Below, in pieces: positions 43,871 to 52,387 of a stretch of DNA of 64,000 nt. The stretch lies in contig CAZRYF010000004.1 of the NCBI GenBank assembly GCA_964604165.1, positions 1 to 64,000 on the forward strand, in the 5' to 3' direction. This stretch comes from JAYZDK01 sp964604165 (GTDB lineage Bacteria; Myxococcota_A; UBA796; CAJQPC01). The stretch's first letter is position 1. Each line of letters opens with the position of its first letter. The translations under genes were made by a program, and so were the position numbers. The notes under the pieces are model-generated. The model did not search any database and was not told the DNA's origin. It saw only the letters and a program-made list of their open reading frames with translations.

Positions 43871-44830
43871 CTGGCGCCAGGCCCAGCAAGCCTCAATACC
43901 CACCTCGATAGGCAGGGGTGCGTAACCCAGCTCCCGAATGGCCTTGTCCGAGGAGAACCGCCTGTTGCGGCGCGTGATCTCCACCAACTGGGGCGTCAGC
44001 TGGGGCTTGTCTCGGGCGAGCGTCGCTCGCACACCCTCCAACCGCGCCAAAAACCCGAGCCAGCCCGGAGAACCGCGTCGCGTGGGGACCGTACCCCCCA
44101 CCACCGCCTGCACCCTCCGAAACACCTCGGCCCAGTCCAGGGGGGACCCACCCAGAATGTACCGCTGCCCAGCCTTCCCTTTGTCGAAAGCCCTAAGATG
44201 CCCATCCACGATGTCCCGGCGATTCGCCAGGGTCGTGGCGCCATCGGGCACCCAGCGCGCCCCTCCCTTTGCCACACGCTCCAGGAGTCTCACCCCGTTC
44301 CCCGAGCGATCCTGTGGCCCCAGCATGATGCCCGGATTGACTGCCAGGGCCTCGAACCGCTGCTCCTCCAAGACCAATGCCTCGGAAGCCCTCTTGGTCT
44401 CAAAGTAGGGCAGGCGATCGACATTCCAATTGAAGGGCGTGGATTCGTCTCCCTCCGCATCGCTTTCCTCCACAAATCCAAGGGCACCGATGGTGCTGGT
44501 GTGCACCAGTCGCCTCACACCGGAGGCCGCACAGGCCTGCAACAAGTTGCGGGTTCCCTCCACATTGACCGCCCAGAGTTTCGCCCTGAACGCTGGCGAA
44601 TAGGTCACCAACCCGGCGGCGTGAAAGACCCCCTCCACACCCTCCGTCGCGGCCATGAGAGACCCTGGATCGAGCAAATCACCCTGCACCACCTCCACCC
44701 CCGCACCCAAGAGCGGCTGAACAGGCTCTCCCGGCAACACCATTCCCCGCACGGCCTCACCCCGGGCCAAGAGCGCGTCCACCACCCCCGAGCCCAGCTG
44801 GCCTGTGGCCCCCGTGACCAGGACCCTCAT
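43862..44830 (-). CDS. NAD-dependent epimerase/dehydratase (extended SDR)
   Basis: 322 residues from the ATG at 44830, which overlaps the upstream stop (ATGA). N-terminal cofactor motif VTGATGQLGSGVVDALLARG, VQGDLLDPGSL, and the catalytic YFETKRASE (YxxxK) are present. The C-terminus is shorter than in sugar epimerases and resembles the dihydroflavonol-reductase/3-beta-HSD-like group that acts on steroid, hopanoid or other lipid alcohols. It is co-translated with the upstream PlsC-type acyltransferase, which supports a lipid substrate. The exact reaction is unknown. Confidence 0.85.
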   Translation of the reverse strand: MRVLVTGATGQLGSGVVDALLARGEAVRGMVLPGEPVQPLLGAGVEVVQGDLLDPGSLMAATEGVEGVFHAAGLVTYSPAFRAKLWAVNVEGTRNLLQACAASGVRRLVHTSTIGALGFVEESDAEGDESTPFNWNVDRLPYFETKRASEALVLEEQRFEALAVNPGIMLGPQDRSGNGVRLLERVAKGGARWVPDGATTLANRRDIVDGHLRAFDKGKAGQRYILGGSPLDWAEVFRRVQAVVGGTVPTRRGSPGWLGFLARLEGVRATLARDKPQLTPQLVEITRRNRRFSSDKAIRELGYAPLPIEVGIEACWAWRQSV

Positions 44831-46020
44831 GCGTCCTTCTTCCAGTGTCCACGCAGAAAGTGAGCCCACTTCAAGGGGCTTTCCTCCCCGGGAAAGACAC
44901 CGTAAAGATCCCCGTCCACGCGAACCTGTAGACGACTGCCCACCTCCACACTCACAGCCTGGAGGTCAGAGAGGGCCAGCGTCCAGGCGACCTCTCCGGT
45001 GGGAGTATGCACCTCCAGGGTGTCGGTTCGAAGAAAAGCACGACCCTTTGCGACAAGCTCCCGGTTCCCTCGTCCGAGCTTTGCCACTTCCATGGTCGGC
45101 GACTCCAGCACCACGCCGTCCTTAAAAGCCCGAGCGGAATCCGCCACCGGGGGGCTACCAAAATGGCTTTGAATTGCATCCCCAGCCTGCGCCACTGTCA
45201 GAGAGACAGCGCCGCCCTCCTGTCCGTGCAATCGACACCGCAGGTCAATCTCCCAGGTGCATCCACATCCGCTGCAGGAGACTGCGTTCCGGTTCTTCTT
45301 TGGCACTGAGAGCCCATCGAGGGCAAAGCACGCCGGGCAGGCCCACAGGTACCGGGGAAGGCCCTCAGCCCGTTTCCATCCAAACTTCAGCCAGCCAATG
45401 TCCTTCGGCTCTGGATCAATGGTGATTCTGCGGTTCAACTCGGCTTCGATCTCCTCGGGGGTGGCATAGGGTCCAAACCGCAGCGGTTCGTCCACCTCCA
45501 TGATCAGCGGAATGTAGCGAAAATGCTCCGCCCACCGGGGCCGGATCAGGTGGCCCGTGAGGTTTCGGGTCACCATCACTGGACAGCCCAGGCGGTGCAC
45601 GAGCCGTCCGATTCCAGGAAGCACAGGCTGGGTACGTCCATCCCATGTGCGAAACCCCTCGGGGAAGAGCATCACGATGTCGCCTTGGTTCACCATGTCC
45701 ACCAGGGTCAGCACCGCCTCCTTGTCCTTCACGAACTTCTTCTTTGGAAACGCGCCGACCCACTCCATCCAGTGGCCCAACACCGGCACAGACCACAGGG
45801 CCGCGCTGGCCATGAACCGAAAGGGTCTCCACCAGGCCATTCCCACCCAGAGTGGGTCGAACATGGAGGTGTGATTTGAAATCCAGATCAACCCTTCCTT
45901 TGGGATCTTCCGGGTCTTTCGGGTGCTCCTGGCGCGAAACCAGACCGCCCCGAGCACCACGATGATGAGCCAGTTCACTCGGTAGAAACACCGGACAAAC
46001 AGAGATCTCCTGACCGCCAC
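44827..46020 (-). CDS. PlsC-type acyltransferase with zinc-ribbon and PH-like tail
   Basis: 397 residues from a GTG start with GGAG 6 nt upstream. Acyltransferase motifs: NHTSMFDPLW (HxxxxD), then FPKKKFVKDKE, LFPEGFRTWDG and a later proline motif. An added C-terminal part of about 170 residues has four Cys in CPAC...CSGCGC, a zinc ribbon, and a terminal beta-rich region (LRTDTLEVHTPTGEVAWTLA ... VRVDGDLYGVF) resembling a PH or GRAM domain. It should acylate lysophosphatidate or a related lipid at the inner membrane. The tail may bind lipid or protein. Confidence 0.85.
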   Translation of the reverse strand: MAVRRSLFVRCFYRVNWLIIVVLGAVWFRARSTRKTRKIPKEGLIWISNHTSMFDPLWVGMAWWRPFRFMASAALWSVPVLGHWMEWVGAFPKKKFVKDKEAVLTLVDMVNQGDIVMLFPEGFRTWDGRTQPVLPGIGRLVHRLGCPVMVTRNLTGHLIRPRWAEHFRYIPLIMEVDEPLRFGPYATPEEIEAELNRRITIDPEPKDIGWLKFGWKRAEGLPRYLWACPACFALDGLSVPKKNRNAVSCSGCGCTWEIDLRCRLHGQEGGAVSLTVAQAGDAIQSHFGSPPVADSARAFKDGVVLESPTMEVAKLGRGNRELVAKGRAFLRTDTLEVHTPTGEVAWTLALSDLQAVSVEVGSRLQVRVDGDLYGVFPGEESPLKWAHFLRGHWKKDA

Positions 46021-46059
46021 TGCCTACTCCTCTTCCTTGGGAAAGGTAGCATTCCCGAC

Positions 46060-47826
46060 ATGTTGGGCCCGCTCCAGTCCTGGTGGAAGCACCGCCTTTG
46101 GCCCCTTTGGATGGCCGCGGCGGGGGTGGTGCTGATGCTGCCCACCCTGTTTGTAGGGATCGATGGCGACGACTTCATTCACCGCCTGAAACTCCAAAAC
46201 CATCCCCTGATGGGGGAGCCCCGCTCCGCTTTCTGGGAGTTGTTCCGGTTCTTTCCCGGAGGAGAGGAGGCGAACTACCTCAGAGAAGGCGGCATCATGC
46301 CCTGGTGGGCCGGGGACGATCTGCGGATCGCTTTTGCCCGTCCCCTGGCGTCGGCCACCCACGTACTGGATTACTGGCTCTGGCCCGATGGATTCATGGC
46401 GCAACACGCTCACAGTCTCCTTTGGTATGGGCTTGCGGTTGGATTGGTGGGGTTGTTCTACCGTCGCGTGGCGGCCGGGGCGACCGCAGCGGGGCTCGCC
46501 ACCTGGATGTTTGCCGCTGAGGACGCCCACGCACTGCCCGTGGGCTGGCTCGCCAATCGGAACGCCCTGGTGCCCCTTGTGTTTGGAATGGTCACGATCC
46601 TGCTGCATATTCGATGGCGCGAGCGCGGGGAGCTGCGGGCCATGGCGGCGGCCATGGGAGCCTTCTTGCTGGCGCTGGCAGGTGGAGAGGCAGCGCTTGG
46701 GGCCATGGCCTATCTGGTGGCGTGGCACATGACGCTATCCCAGGAGCGAGGGCTGGAGCGGTTTCGTCCCCTTGCCGGATACGCGGTCGTGGTTGTGATC
46801 TGGCGGGTTTTGTACGAGGCCCATGGGTTCGGGGCCCACGGCTCAGGCCTCTACGTGGACCCCGGCGAAGAACCCCTGGCCTTTGCCCTGGCCCTTGCCG
46901 AGCGAGCCCCCTTGCTCCTCTTCAGCCAGTTCTCCCAGCTTCCGGTAGACCCCTGGATGTTCCTGACCACAGAATTTCAGGTCGGGTTTTCATTCTTCTG
47001 TGCCCTTTTTTGCGGTGCGCTGGGGGTTCTTTTCTGGCCCTTGCTCCGCACAGACCCACACGCCCGCTTCTGGGCGCTGGGAATGTCCTTGTCCCTGGTG
47101 CCTCTTTGCGCCTCTTTTCCCATGGATCGCCTGCTGGTCTTTCCAGGGATTGGCGCCTTTGGTCTCTTGGCCACCCAGGTCCAGGCCCTGGGGATGTGGG
47201 GAGGAGAATCGCCCAGCCCGCTGCCACACCCGGCCCGAAGGTTTGCCGTGGGGGCGCTGGTCTTCCTGCATGCGGTGCTCGTGTTGCCCTGGACGCCCCT
47301 GCGTTCCAGCCTGGCGACAACGATGTTCAAACCCAACCGGGTCATTGCAGACTCCATCCGAAACCACCCGGACATGGTGGAAAAGACGGTGGTCTGGATC
47401 AACAGCATCGACTTGGGTACCGCCTACCTGCCAGTGATTCGAGCGGTCAATGGCGATCCAATTCCCAAGTCCATGCTGCAGATCGGCAGCCTTCTCGCCG
47501 AAAACCACGTGTCCCGCTTGGATGAAGACACTTTGGAGGTACGACCGGTGGGCGGCTTCTTGGCCCGCCGAGGAGATCGACTCTCCCGGGGCATTCGCGA
47601 TCCCTTTTCCGTGGGCCAGGTGGTGCATCGAACAGGAGTAGAGGTGGAGGTCAAAGAGGTGACTTCCGACGGCCGCCCCGCCGTCGCCCAATTCCACTTT
47701 GATGTGCCGCTGGAGGACCCCTCCCTGTACTGGATCACCCTTTCCCTGGAAGGGGCCAGGGAGTTCAAGGTGCCAGGCATCGGGGAAACGGTCATCGTGC
47801 CCTCCGCTCTTCCACCTGGACTTTGA
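46060..47826 (+). CDS. GT-C-type polytopic membrane protein, TMTC-like region
   Basis: 588 residues. After the first span lies LFVGIDGDDFIHRLKL, an acidic DGDD that fits the catalytic loop of GT-C enzymes, and then RIAFARPLASATHVLDYWLW, matching the RPL segment of TMTC-like proteins. About ten spans, with a C-terminal soluble part of about 180 residues. It opens a five-gene run on the plus strand (three membrane proteins, an SGNH hydrolase, another membrane protein). It is divergent from the PlsC gene with a 39-bp gap. Confidence 0.72.
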   Translation: MLGPLQSWWKHRLWPLWMAAAGVVLMLPTLFVGIDGDDFIHRLKLQNHPLMGEPRSAFWELFRFFPGGEEANYLREGGIMPWWAGDDLRIAFARPLASATHVLDYWLWPDGFMAQHAHSLLWYGLAVGLVGLFYRRVAAGATAAGLATWMFAAEDAHALPVGWLANRNALVPLVFGMVTILLHIRWRERGELRAMAAAMGAFLLALAGGEAALGAMAYLVAWHMTLSQERGLERFRPLAGYAVVVVIWRVLYEAHGFGAHGSGLYVDPGEEPLAFALALAERAPLLLFSQFSQLPVDPWMFLTTEFQVGFSFFCALFCGALGVLFWPLLRTDPHARFWALGMSLSLVPLCASFPMDRLLVFPGIGAFGLLATQVQALGMWGGESPSPLPHPARRFAVGALVFLHAVLVLPWTPLRSSLATTMFKPNRVIADSIRNHPDMVEKTVVWINSIDLGTAYLPVIRAVNGDPIPKSMLQIGSLLAENHVSRLDEDTLEVRPVGGFLARRGDRLSRGIRDPFSVGQVVHRTGVEVEVKEVTSDGRPAVAQFHFDVPLEDPSLYWITLSLEGAREFKVPGIGETVIVPSALPPGL

Positions 47827-47868
47827 AGAGTTGCTGGCAACAGGGGCCCAAGGGGACAATCAGCGGGG

Positions 47869-49521
47869 ATGAACCCTCCCTCGCCTTCCAGGAGGTCCGC
47901 CGCCGCGATCGTGCTGTTGCTCGTCGCGGTGCTCGCAACCTCGCTCTTGCACTGGCCACTGCCCCTGCACCTGGAGGGTTCAGAGGTCCACGCCCACTTC
48001 CACGGCAGCCACGTGTGGTGCTTTGACCACATCGCCGCCCTGATCACCGGAGAGGCTGACTGGTCCCATCGCACCCGGGAGATTGGGTACCCCGAAACGG
48101 TCCAACTGCGGTTCATCGCCTGGATTCCCGCGCTGCTGGCGCTTCCGTTTCGGCCACTCGTCGGGCCCATCGGCGCCTACAACCTGGTGCTCCTGGCAAG
48201 CCCAGCCCTGTCGGCGTTGGGCACCTGGCTCTTTCTGCAGAAGATGGTGGGTGGGCGGCCCTGGATCTGCGCTGGGGCGGCCCTCTCGTTTGTGCTGGGG
48301 CCCTATGCCCTGGGCTGTCTGGCCAATGGGCAGATGGCCAAGATCCAGCTGTGGATCCTTCCTTTGTGCCTGTGGGCGGTGAGCGGAGCCATTCGAGGGC
48401 CGCGGCCTTGGGTGGGGCTCGCGCTCGCGCCGCTGTTTGCCTTGGCGGGGGCATTGACGAGCCCGTCCACCACCTTGTTTCTTCCGCTTGCGCTCTTGCT
48501 CTTTGTTCCCTGGGAGCTTGCACGGAACCCCTCGAAGAAGGCCCTGGGGATGGCGGCACTGGCACTGGGGCTGACCGCCCTTGCGCTGTTGCCGGCGCGC
48601 TCCTACTACGGGGGGCTTCGCAGCACCGCCTCCATTCAGGCCTTCTCACCGGGCCGGCCGCCCCCCGCCGGGGAAATCCTGGAGCCCAGCATTGTGGCCC
48701 AGCCGGAGGAGACCTTTCTCACCCAGGCCCGCCGCGATGCGCACCCGAGCCAGTCCCACCACGTGACCTATCTGGGGCTCCCGGTGCTCCTGGTTTCCCT
48801 GGTCTTCTGTCGGCGCCGGTTTGAAGGACGCGGGGCAGCCCTCACCCTGCTGATCGGGGGCACGTTCTTGTCCATGGGACCGCACCTCGCCACCGGAGGG
48901 GCGCTGGTGCAGTGGGGAGGAAACAGCATTCCCTTACCCGCGCTCGCGCTGGAGGCCTTGGGCTACCCTACCGCGGACAGCGGCATGTATTACCGGGCCA
49001 TTCAGCTGGCTGCGCTGGGCATCGCGATTCTGATTGCCGGGGGAAGCGGCACCGGTCCCAAGGCGATTGCCCTGGCATGGCTCCTGGGACTGGGCCAGGT
49101 CTATGACGGGTGGCGGGTCACAGACCTTCTCTGGCCGCGGGAGGTGGCTCCTTTGGAAGGTGCAGACCTGCTGGCCCAGATGGCCGCCGATCCGACCCCA
49201 GGAGCAGTGCTCGACCTGCCCCTGGAGGCGGAACCTTACGTGGGTGGACGGCACATGCTGGCTGCCGTGGCCCACGGCCGAGCCACCAATGCCCTGCCCA
49301 GACAGAACCGGATTGCCCACCTGCCCCACCTCGCTCGACTGGACCGAACCTTGCGAGGCGATCCGGACAGCTTGGAGGCTCGTCTCTTGCGCCTTGGTTT
49401 TCGATACGTGGTCTGGCACCGTACCCTGGACCCTGATCCTGAGACCGGCACGCGACTGGAGGCCGCCCTGGGGACAGGTGAATCCAGCGATGACCTGGTG
49501 ATCTGGAGCGTGGGCCCTTGA
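47869..49521 (+). CDS. Polytopic membrane protein, GT-C/YfhO-like paralogue
   Basis: 550 residues. An N-terminal signal-anchor is followed by a His-rich loop, HAHFHGSHVWCFDHIAAL, where other GT-C proteins have acidic residues; this could bind metal. About ten spans. The C-terminal motifs are GAVLDLPLEAEPYVGG near residue 445 and LGFRYVVWHRTLDPDPETG near residue 509, shared with several other membrane proteins of the window. Its stop overlaps the TTG start of the next gene. Confidence 0.75.
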   Translation: MNPPSPSRRSAAAIVLLLVAVLATSLLHWPLPLHLEGSEVHAHFHGSHVWCFDHIAALITGEADWSHRTREIGYPETVQLRFIAWIPALLALPFRPLVGPIGAYNLVLLASPALSALGTWLFLQKMVGGRPWICAGAALSFVLGPYALGCLANGQMAKIQLWILPLCLWAVSGAIRGPRPWVGLALAPLFALAGALTSPSTTLFLPLALLLFVPWELARNPSKKALGMAALALGLTALALLPARSYYGGLRSTASIQAFSPGRPPPAGEILEPSIVAQPEETFLTQARRDAHPSQSHHVTYLGLPVLLVSLVFCRRRFEGRGAALTLLIGGTFLSMGPHLATGGALVQWGGNSIPLPALALEALGYPTADSGMYYRAIQLAALGIAILIAGGSGTGPKAIALAWLLGLGQVYDGWRVTDLLWPREVAPLEGADLLAQMAADPTPGAVLDLPLEAEPYVGGRHMLAAVAHGRATNALPRQNRIAHLPHLARLDRTLRGDPDSLEARLLRLGFRYVVWHRTLDPDPETGTRLEAALGTGESSDDLVIWSVGP

Positions 49522-51335
49522 GAGAACGAGCAAAAAGCATCGGCCTCGAAGGCCTCGGGGGGCTCCTGACCGGGGTGGCCGCCCTGCTGTTCTGCAACCA
49601 GGTGGCCTGGATGCACCCCAAGAGCTGGCTCTGGGCGAACCGCATCGACGTGTACGAGGGGCAGGATCTCGGCGGCACCTTGTTTCTGCTCGCGCGCTCC
49701 TTGGCGGGGGACGCTGGCATGCGCACCGAGCTGGTGGGATGGCCTGTCGGTCATTCCTTCAACAACGCGTTCTTGAACCCCCTGTTCACGGACCTCATGG
49801 TCCCCTTTGTCCGGTGGCTCGACCAGCCTCTGGGCTACAACGTGGCCCTCTTGCTCGCCTTGGCAAGCAACGGACTGGCCGCTCAGCTGGCCGTGCGCCT
49901 GGCGGGTGCCGACCGCGGGGCCGGGATTCTCGTCGCCGCCCTGGTGGCGGCCAGCCCCTTTGCCATGAACGAGGCCCTGGAAGGGCGTCCCGTCAGCGCA
50001 TGGTGGGCACCCAGCCTGGCAGCCACCGCCCTGTGTGTGGCAGGACTCAAGACGTGGCGGCACATGTGGCTGTTCGCTCCTGGGCTTTGGTGTCTTTGGA
50101 TCGGGCTTGTGGTCTATCCCTATGCACCGGCCTTGTTGGCCCCCTGGACCCTGCTCGCCGGTCTCGCCATGGTGCTGCACACACACGAAGATCTGCGAGG
50201 CAGACTGACGCGTGCAGGCGTGGGAGCGGTGTTGGCCGCGGGGATGATGAAGATCTTTCTCTCGGTCTCCAACATCCACCCGTCCACGTCCCTCTTGTTC
50301 AACCCACCGGGGGGGACGGACGGCACCCACCTGGGACACGTGGTGCCTTCGGAGTTGTTCTACCTGGGCTTTGCAGGAGCCCCAGAGGCTTGGTTCTCAC
50401 TCATGCGCATGCTCGGACTGGGCAACCTTGCCATTGACGAGACCTCCCTCTTGCGGGTGCCGGCTGCGCTGGTGATTGCAGCAGTGGCCGCTTGCATCTT
50501 GGGCAGAAGAGCTGCATGGGCCTGGGCCCCTGCCCTGGGAACCGCAGTGTTCCTTTTCGCCATCTCCCTGGGGAATGAAGGCGGCGGGGTCTATGGCTGG
50601 TTCATGGAGACGGTGCCGTGGTACCGGGCATGTCCCCGCCCGGATCGCTATGCCATGCCCGGTTGGATCCTGGGGGTGATGGTACTGGGGATTGCCTTGT
50701 CAGCTGCGTGGGCTGCGCAAAGCAGACGGATGCGGGGGGGCCTGGGGCTCGGCCTGGGCTACCTCGTGCTGCTCCAAATCTGGACCCGACAACCCGGTCC
50801 TCTGCAGAGCTGGCCTCCCTTTGTGGGATTAGGTGGACTGGAGGACGAGACCCTGATCCTGGACCTGCCACTGGGAATGCCCGACAAGACCATTCTGCTG
50901 TTGTACGCGACCCTTCCCGTGACCCGCATCACCCCGCCGCCCCAGAGCTTCGGGGTCTGGCGAGACGGGCTGCGAGAGAAGGACTGGCCCCTTCTCCAGG
51001 CCCTTGCACAGGTGGAGGGAGACGGAGGTGCTTCCTTCGCTCAGCTGGCGCGGGTTGCCGAGGGGCGCCTTCCCGAGGTGGCTGCGGGCTTGCGCTGCGT
51101 GGCCGTGCATCCGGAGCGAGCCCACGGGCAGGATCTGGCGCCCTGGCTGGAGGTACTTGAACGCGCTGGAGGGGAGCTGACCGCGACCACTCCTGGCGGG
51201 ATCACCTTCTACAAGCTCGTGGATACCGAGGGTGCCTGTGTGCCCGACCCTGTCGCCCTGGAACCCGGGGCGCTGCCTCCCTTTCCCAAGCCCCTGAATG
51301 CACCGGGCACTGCCCCGGCAGGAGCGTCTCGGTGA
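49518..51335 (+). CDS. Polytopic membrane protein, GT-C/YfhO-like paralogue
   Basis: 605 residues from a TTG start with GGAG 9 nt upstream. The first loop includes NRIDVYEGQDLGGTLFLLAR, acidic as in GT-C enzymes. About ten spans, then a soluble C-terminal domain with TLILDLPLGMPDKTI near residue 445, a form of the shared LDLP motif. The second shared motif (R[YW]VVxH) is not obvious. It is fused tightly into the operon by a 4-bp overlap on each side. Confidence 0.72.
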   Translation: MRERAKSIGLEGLGGLLTGVAALLFCNQVAWMHPKSWLWANRIDVYEGQDLGGTLFLLARSLAGDAGMRTELVGWPVGHSFNNAFLNPLFTDLMVPFVRWLDQPLGYNVALLLALASNGLAAQLAVRLAGADRGAGILVAALVAASPFAMNEALEGRPVSAWWAPSLAATALCVAGLKTWRHMWLFAPGLWCLWIGLVVYPYAPALLAPWTLLAGLAMVLHTHEDLRGRLTRAGVGAVLAAGMMKIFLSVSNIHPSTSLLFNPPGGTDGTHLGHVVPSELFYLGFAGAPEAWFSLMRMLGLGNLAIDETSLLRVPAALVIAAVAACILGRRAAWAWAPALGTAVFLFAISLGNEGGGVYGWFMETVPWYRACPRPDRYAMPGWILGVMVLGIALSAAWAAQSRRMRGGLGLGLGYLVLLQIWTRQPGPLQSWPPFVGLGGLEDETLILDLPLGMPDKTILLLYATLPVTRITPPPQSFGVWRDGLREKDWPLLQALAQVEGDGGASFAQLARVAEGRLPEVAAGLRCVAVHPERAHGQDLAPWLEVLERAGGELTATTPGGITFYKLVDTEGACVPDPVALEPGALPPFPKPLNAPGTAPAGASR

Positions 51336-52387
51336 AGCGCGTCTTGTTCTCCTTGTGCGTCGTGACCGCGGTTCTGGCCGGCGCAGAGGTGCTGGCACGA
51401 TTGCTGGAACCAGCGACCCTGGAGAGATCCATCCCGACGCCGGCCCCTGCCACCGACGAGAATCGATCATTGATCTCCGACTTCTCCCGGCGTCAGGCCA
51501 CCCAAAGAGCAGCTTCCGGTGGGGGCACACCCCTGGTGGAAGACGAGTCCCGCGGGTGGGCACTGCCCCCAAGCAAGACACTGATCCAGGGAGACATGAC
51601 CTGCCGGATCAACTCCTTGGGGATGCGGGGGCCTGAGCCGGAGCCGAAAGGAGAAGCGGATCTGCGGCTGTTGGCCCTGGGCGACTCATCGGTCTTTGGA
51701 TTCGGGGTCAAGGAAGAGGAGGTCTTTGTGGTCCAAGCCGCCCACTCTCTGGCAGAAGCACTGGGCAGGCCGGTCTCCTGGGCCAACGGAGCGGTGCCCG
51801 GCCATGACTCGGGTCAGTCCCTGGCCACGTTGAGGCTGCACGGCGCCAAACTGGCCCCGGACTGGGTAATCATCGGGTCTCTCTGGAGCGACGTTTACGC
51901 AAACTTCGGCCCGGGGCCCGCAGAATCCCACCCCTTGCAAGGGCCCCTGCGGCACCTGGCCACCTACCGGGCCGCGCGGCGACTTCTCGCGCCCTGGTTG
52001 CGCACCCGAAAGGTGCGTTGGATCGACTCGAAAGAAGACATTGGGACCACCGGCGGCCAGGGCTCCCGTGTGGCCCTTCCCCAGTACCTGCAGAACCTCA
52101 AGTCCCTTGCGATCGAGGCCCGGACCCAAGGAGCAGAGGTGCTTTTTGTGGCGCTGCCCGCCCCCATGGATTTTGACCGGGTGCCCGTTCCAGAGGCCGT
52201 CCAGGAGTACCGCACCGCCATGAAGTGGGTCGCCGAAGAGACCGACTCCCCCTTTGTGGACGGACCGGCGCTCTTTCGTTCGGAAGGCGCCGACATCGGA
52301 TGGTTCCTGGACCAGGTCCACCCGAGCCCCGCGGGTCACGCCCTCCTTGCCCAGGCCATCGCCCACTCCTTGGCCTCCTCGAAATGA
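51332..52387 (+). CDS. SGNH/GDSL-type hydrolase
   Basis: 351 residues from a GTG start with AGGAG 7 nt upstream and a GTGA overlap with the previous gene. The N-terminal hydrophobic stretch VLFSLCVVTAVLAGAEVLA is a signal peptide or anchor. SGNH blocks: LALGDSSVFGFGV (block I Ser), ANGAVPGHDSGQ (Gly block), and DQVHPSPAGH (block V Asp and His). Such exported enzymes often remove or add acetyl groups on envelope glycans. The sandwiched position between GT-C-like genes supports glycan tailoring here. Confidence 0.82.
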   Translation: MKRVLFSLCVVTAVLAGAEVLARLLEPATLERSIPTPAPATDENRSLISDFSRRQATQRAASGGGTPLVEDESRGWALPPSKTLIQGDMTCRINSLGMRGPEPEPKGEADLRLLALGDSSVFGFGVKEEEVFVVQAAHSLAEALGRPVSWANGAVPGHDSGQSLATLRLHGAKLAPDWVIIGSLWSDVYANFGPGPAESHPLQGPLRHLATYRAARRLLAPWLRTRKVRWIDSKEDIGTTGGQGSRVALPQYLQNLKSLAIEARTQGAEVLFVALPAPMDFDRVPVPEAVQEYRTAMKWVAEETDSPFVDGPALFRSEGADIGWFLDQVHPSPAGHALLAQAIAHSLASSK

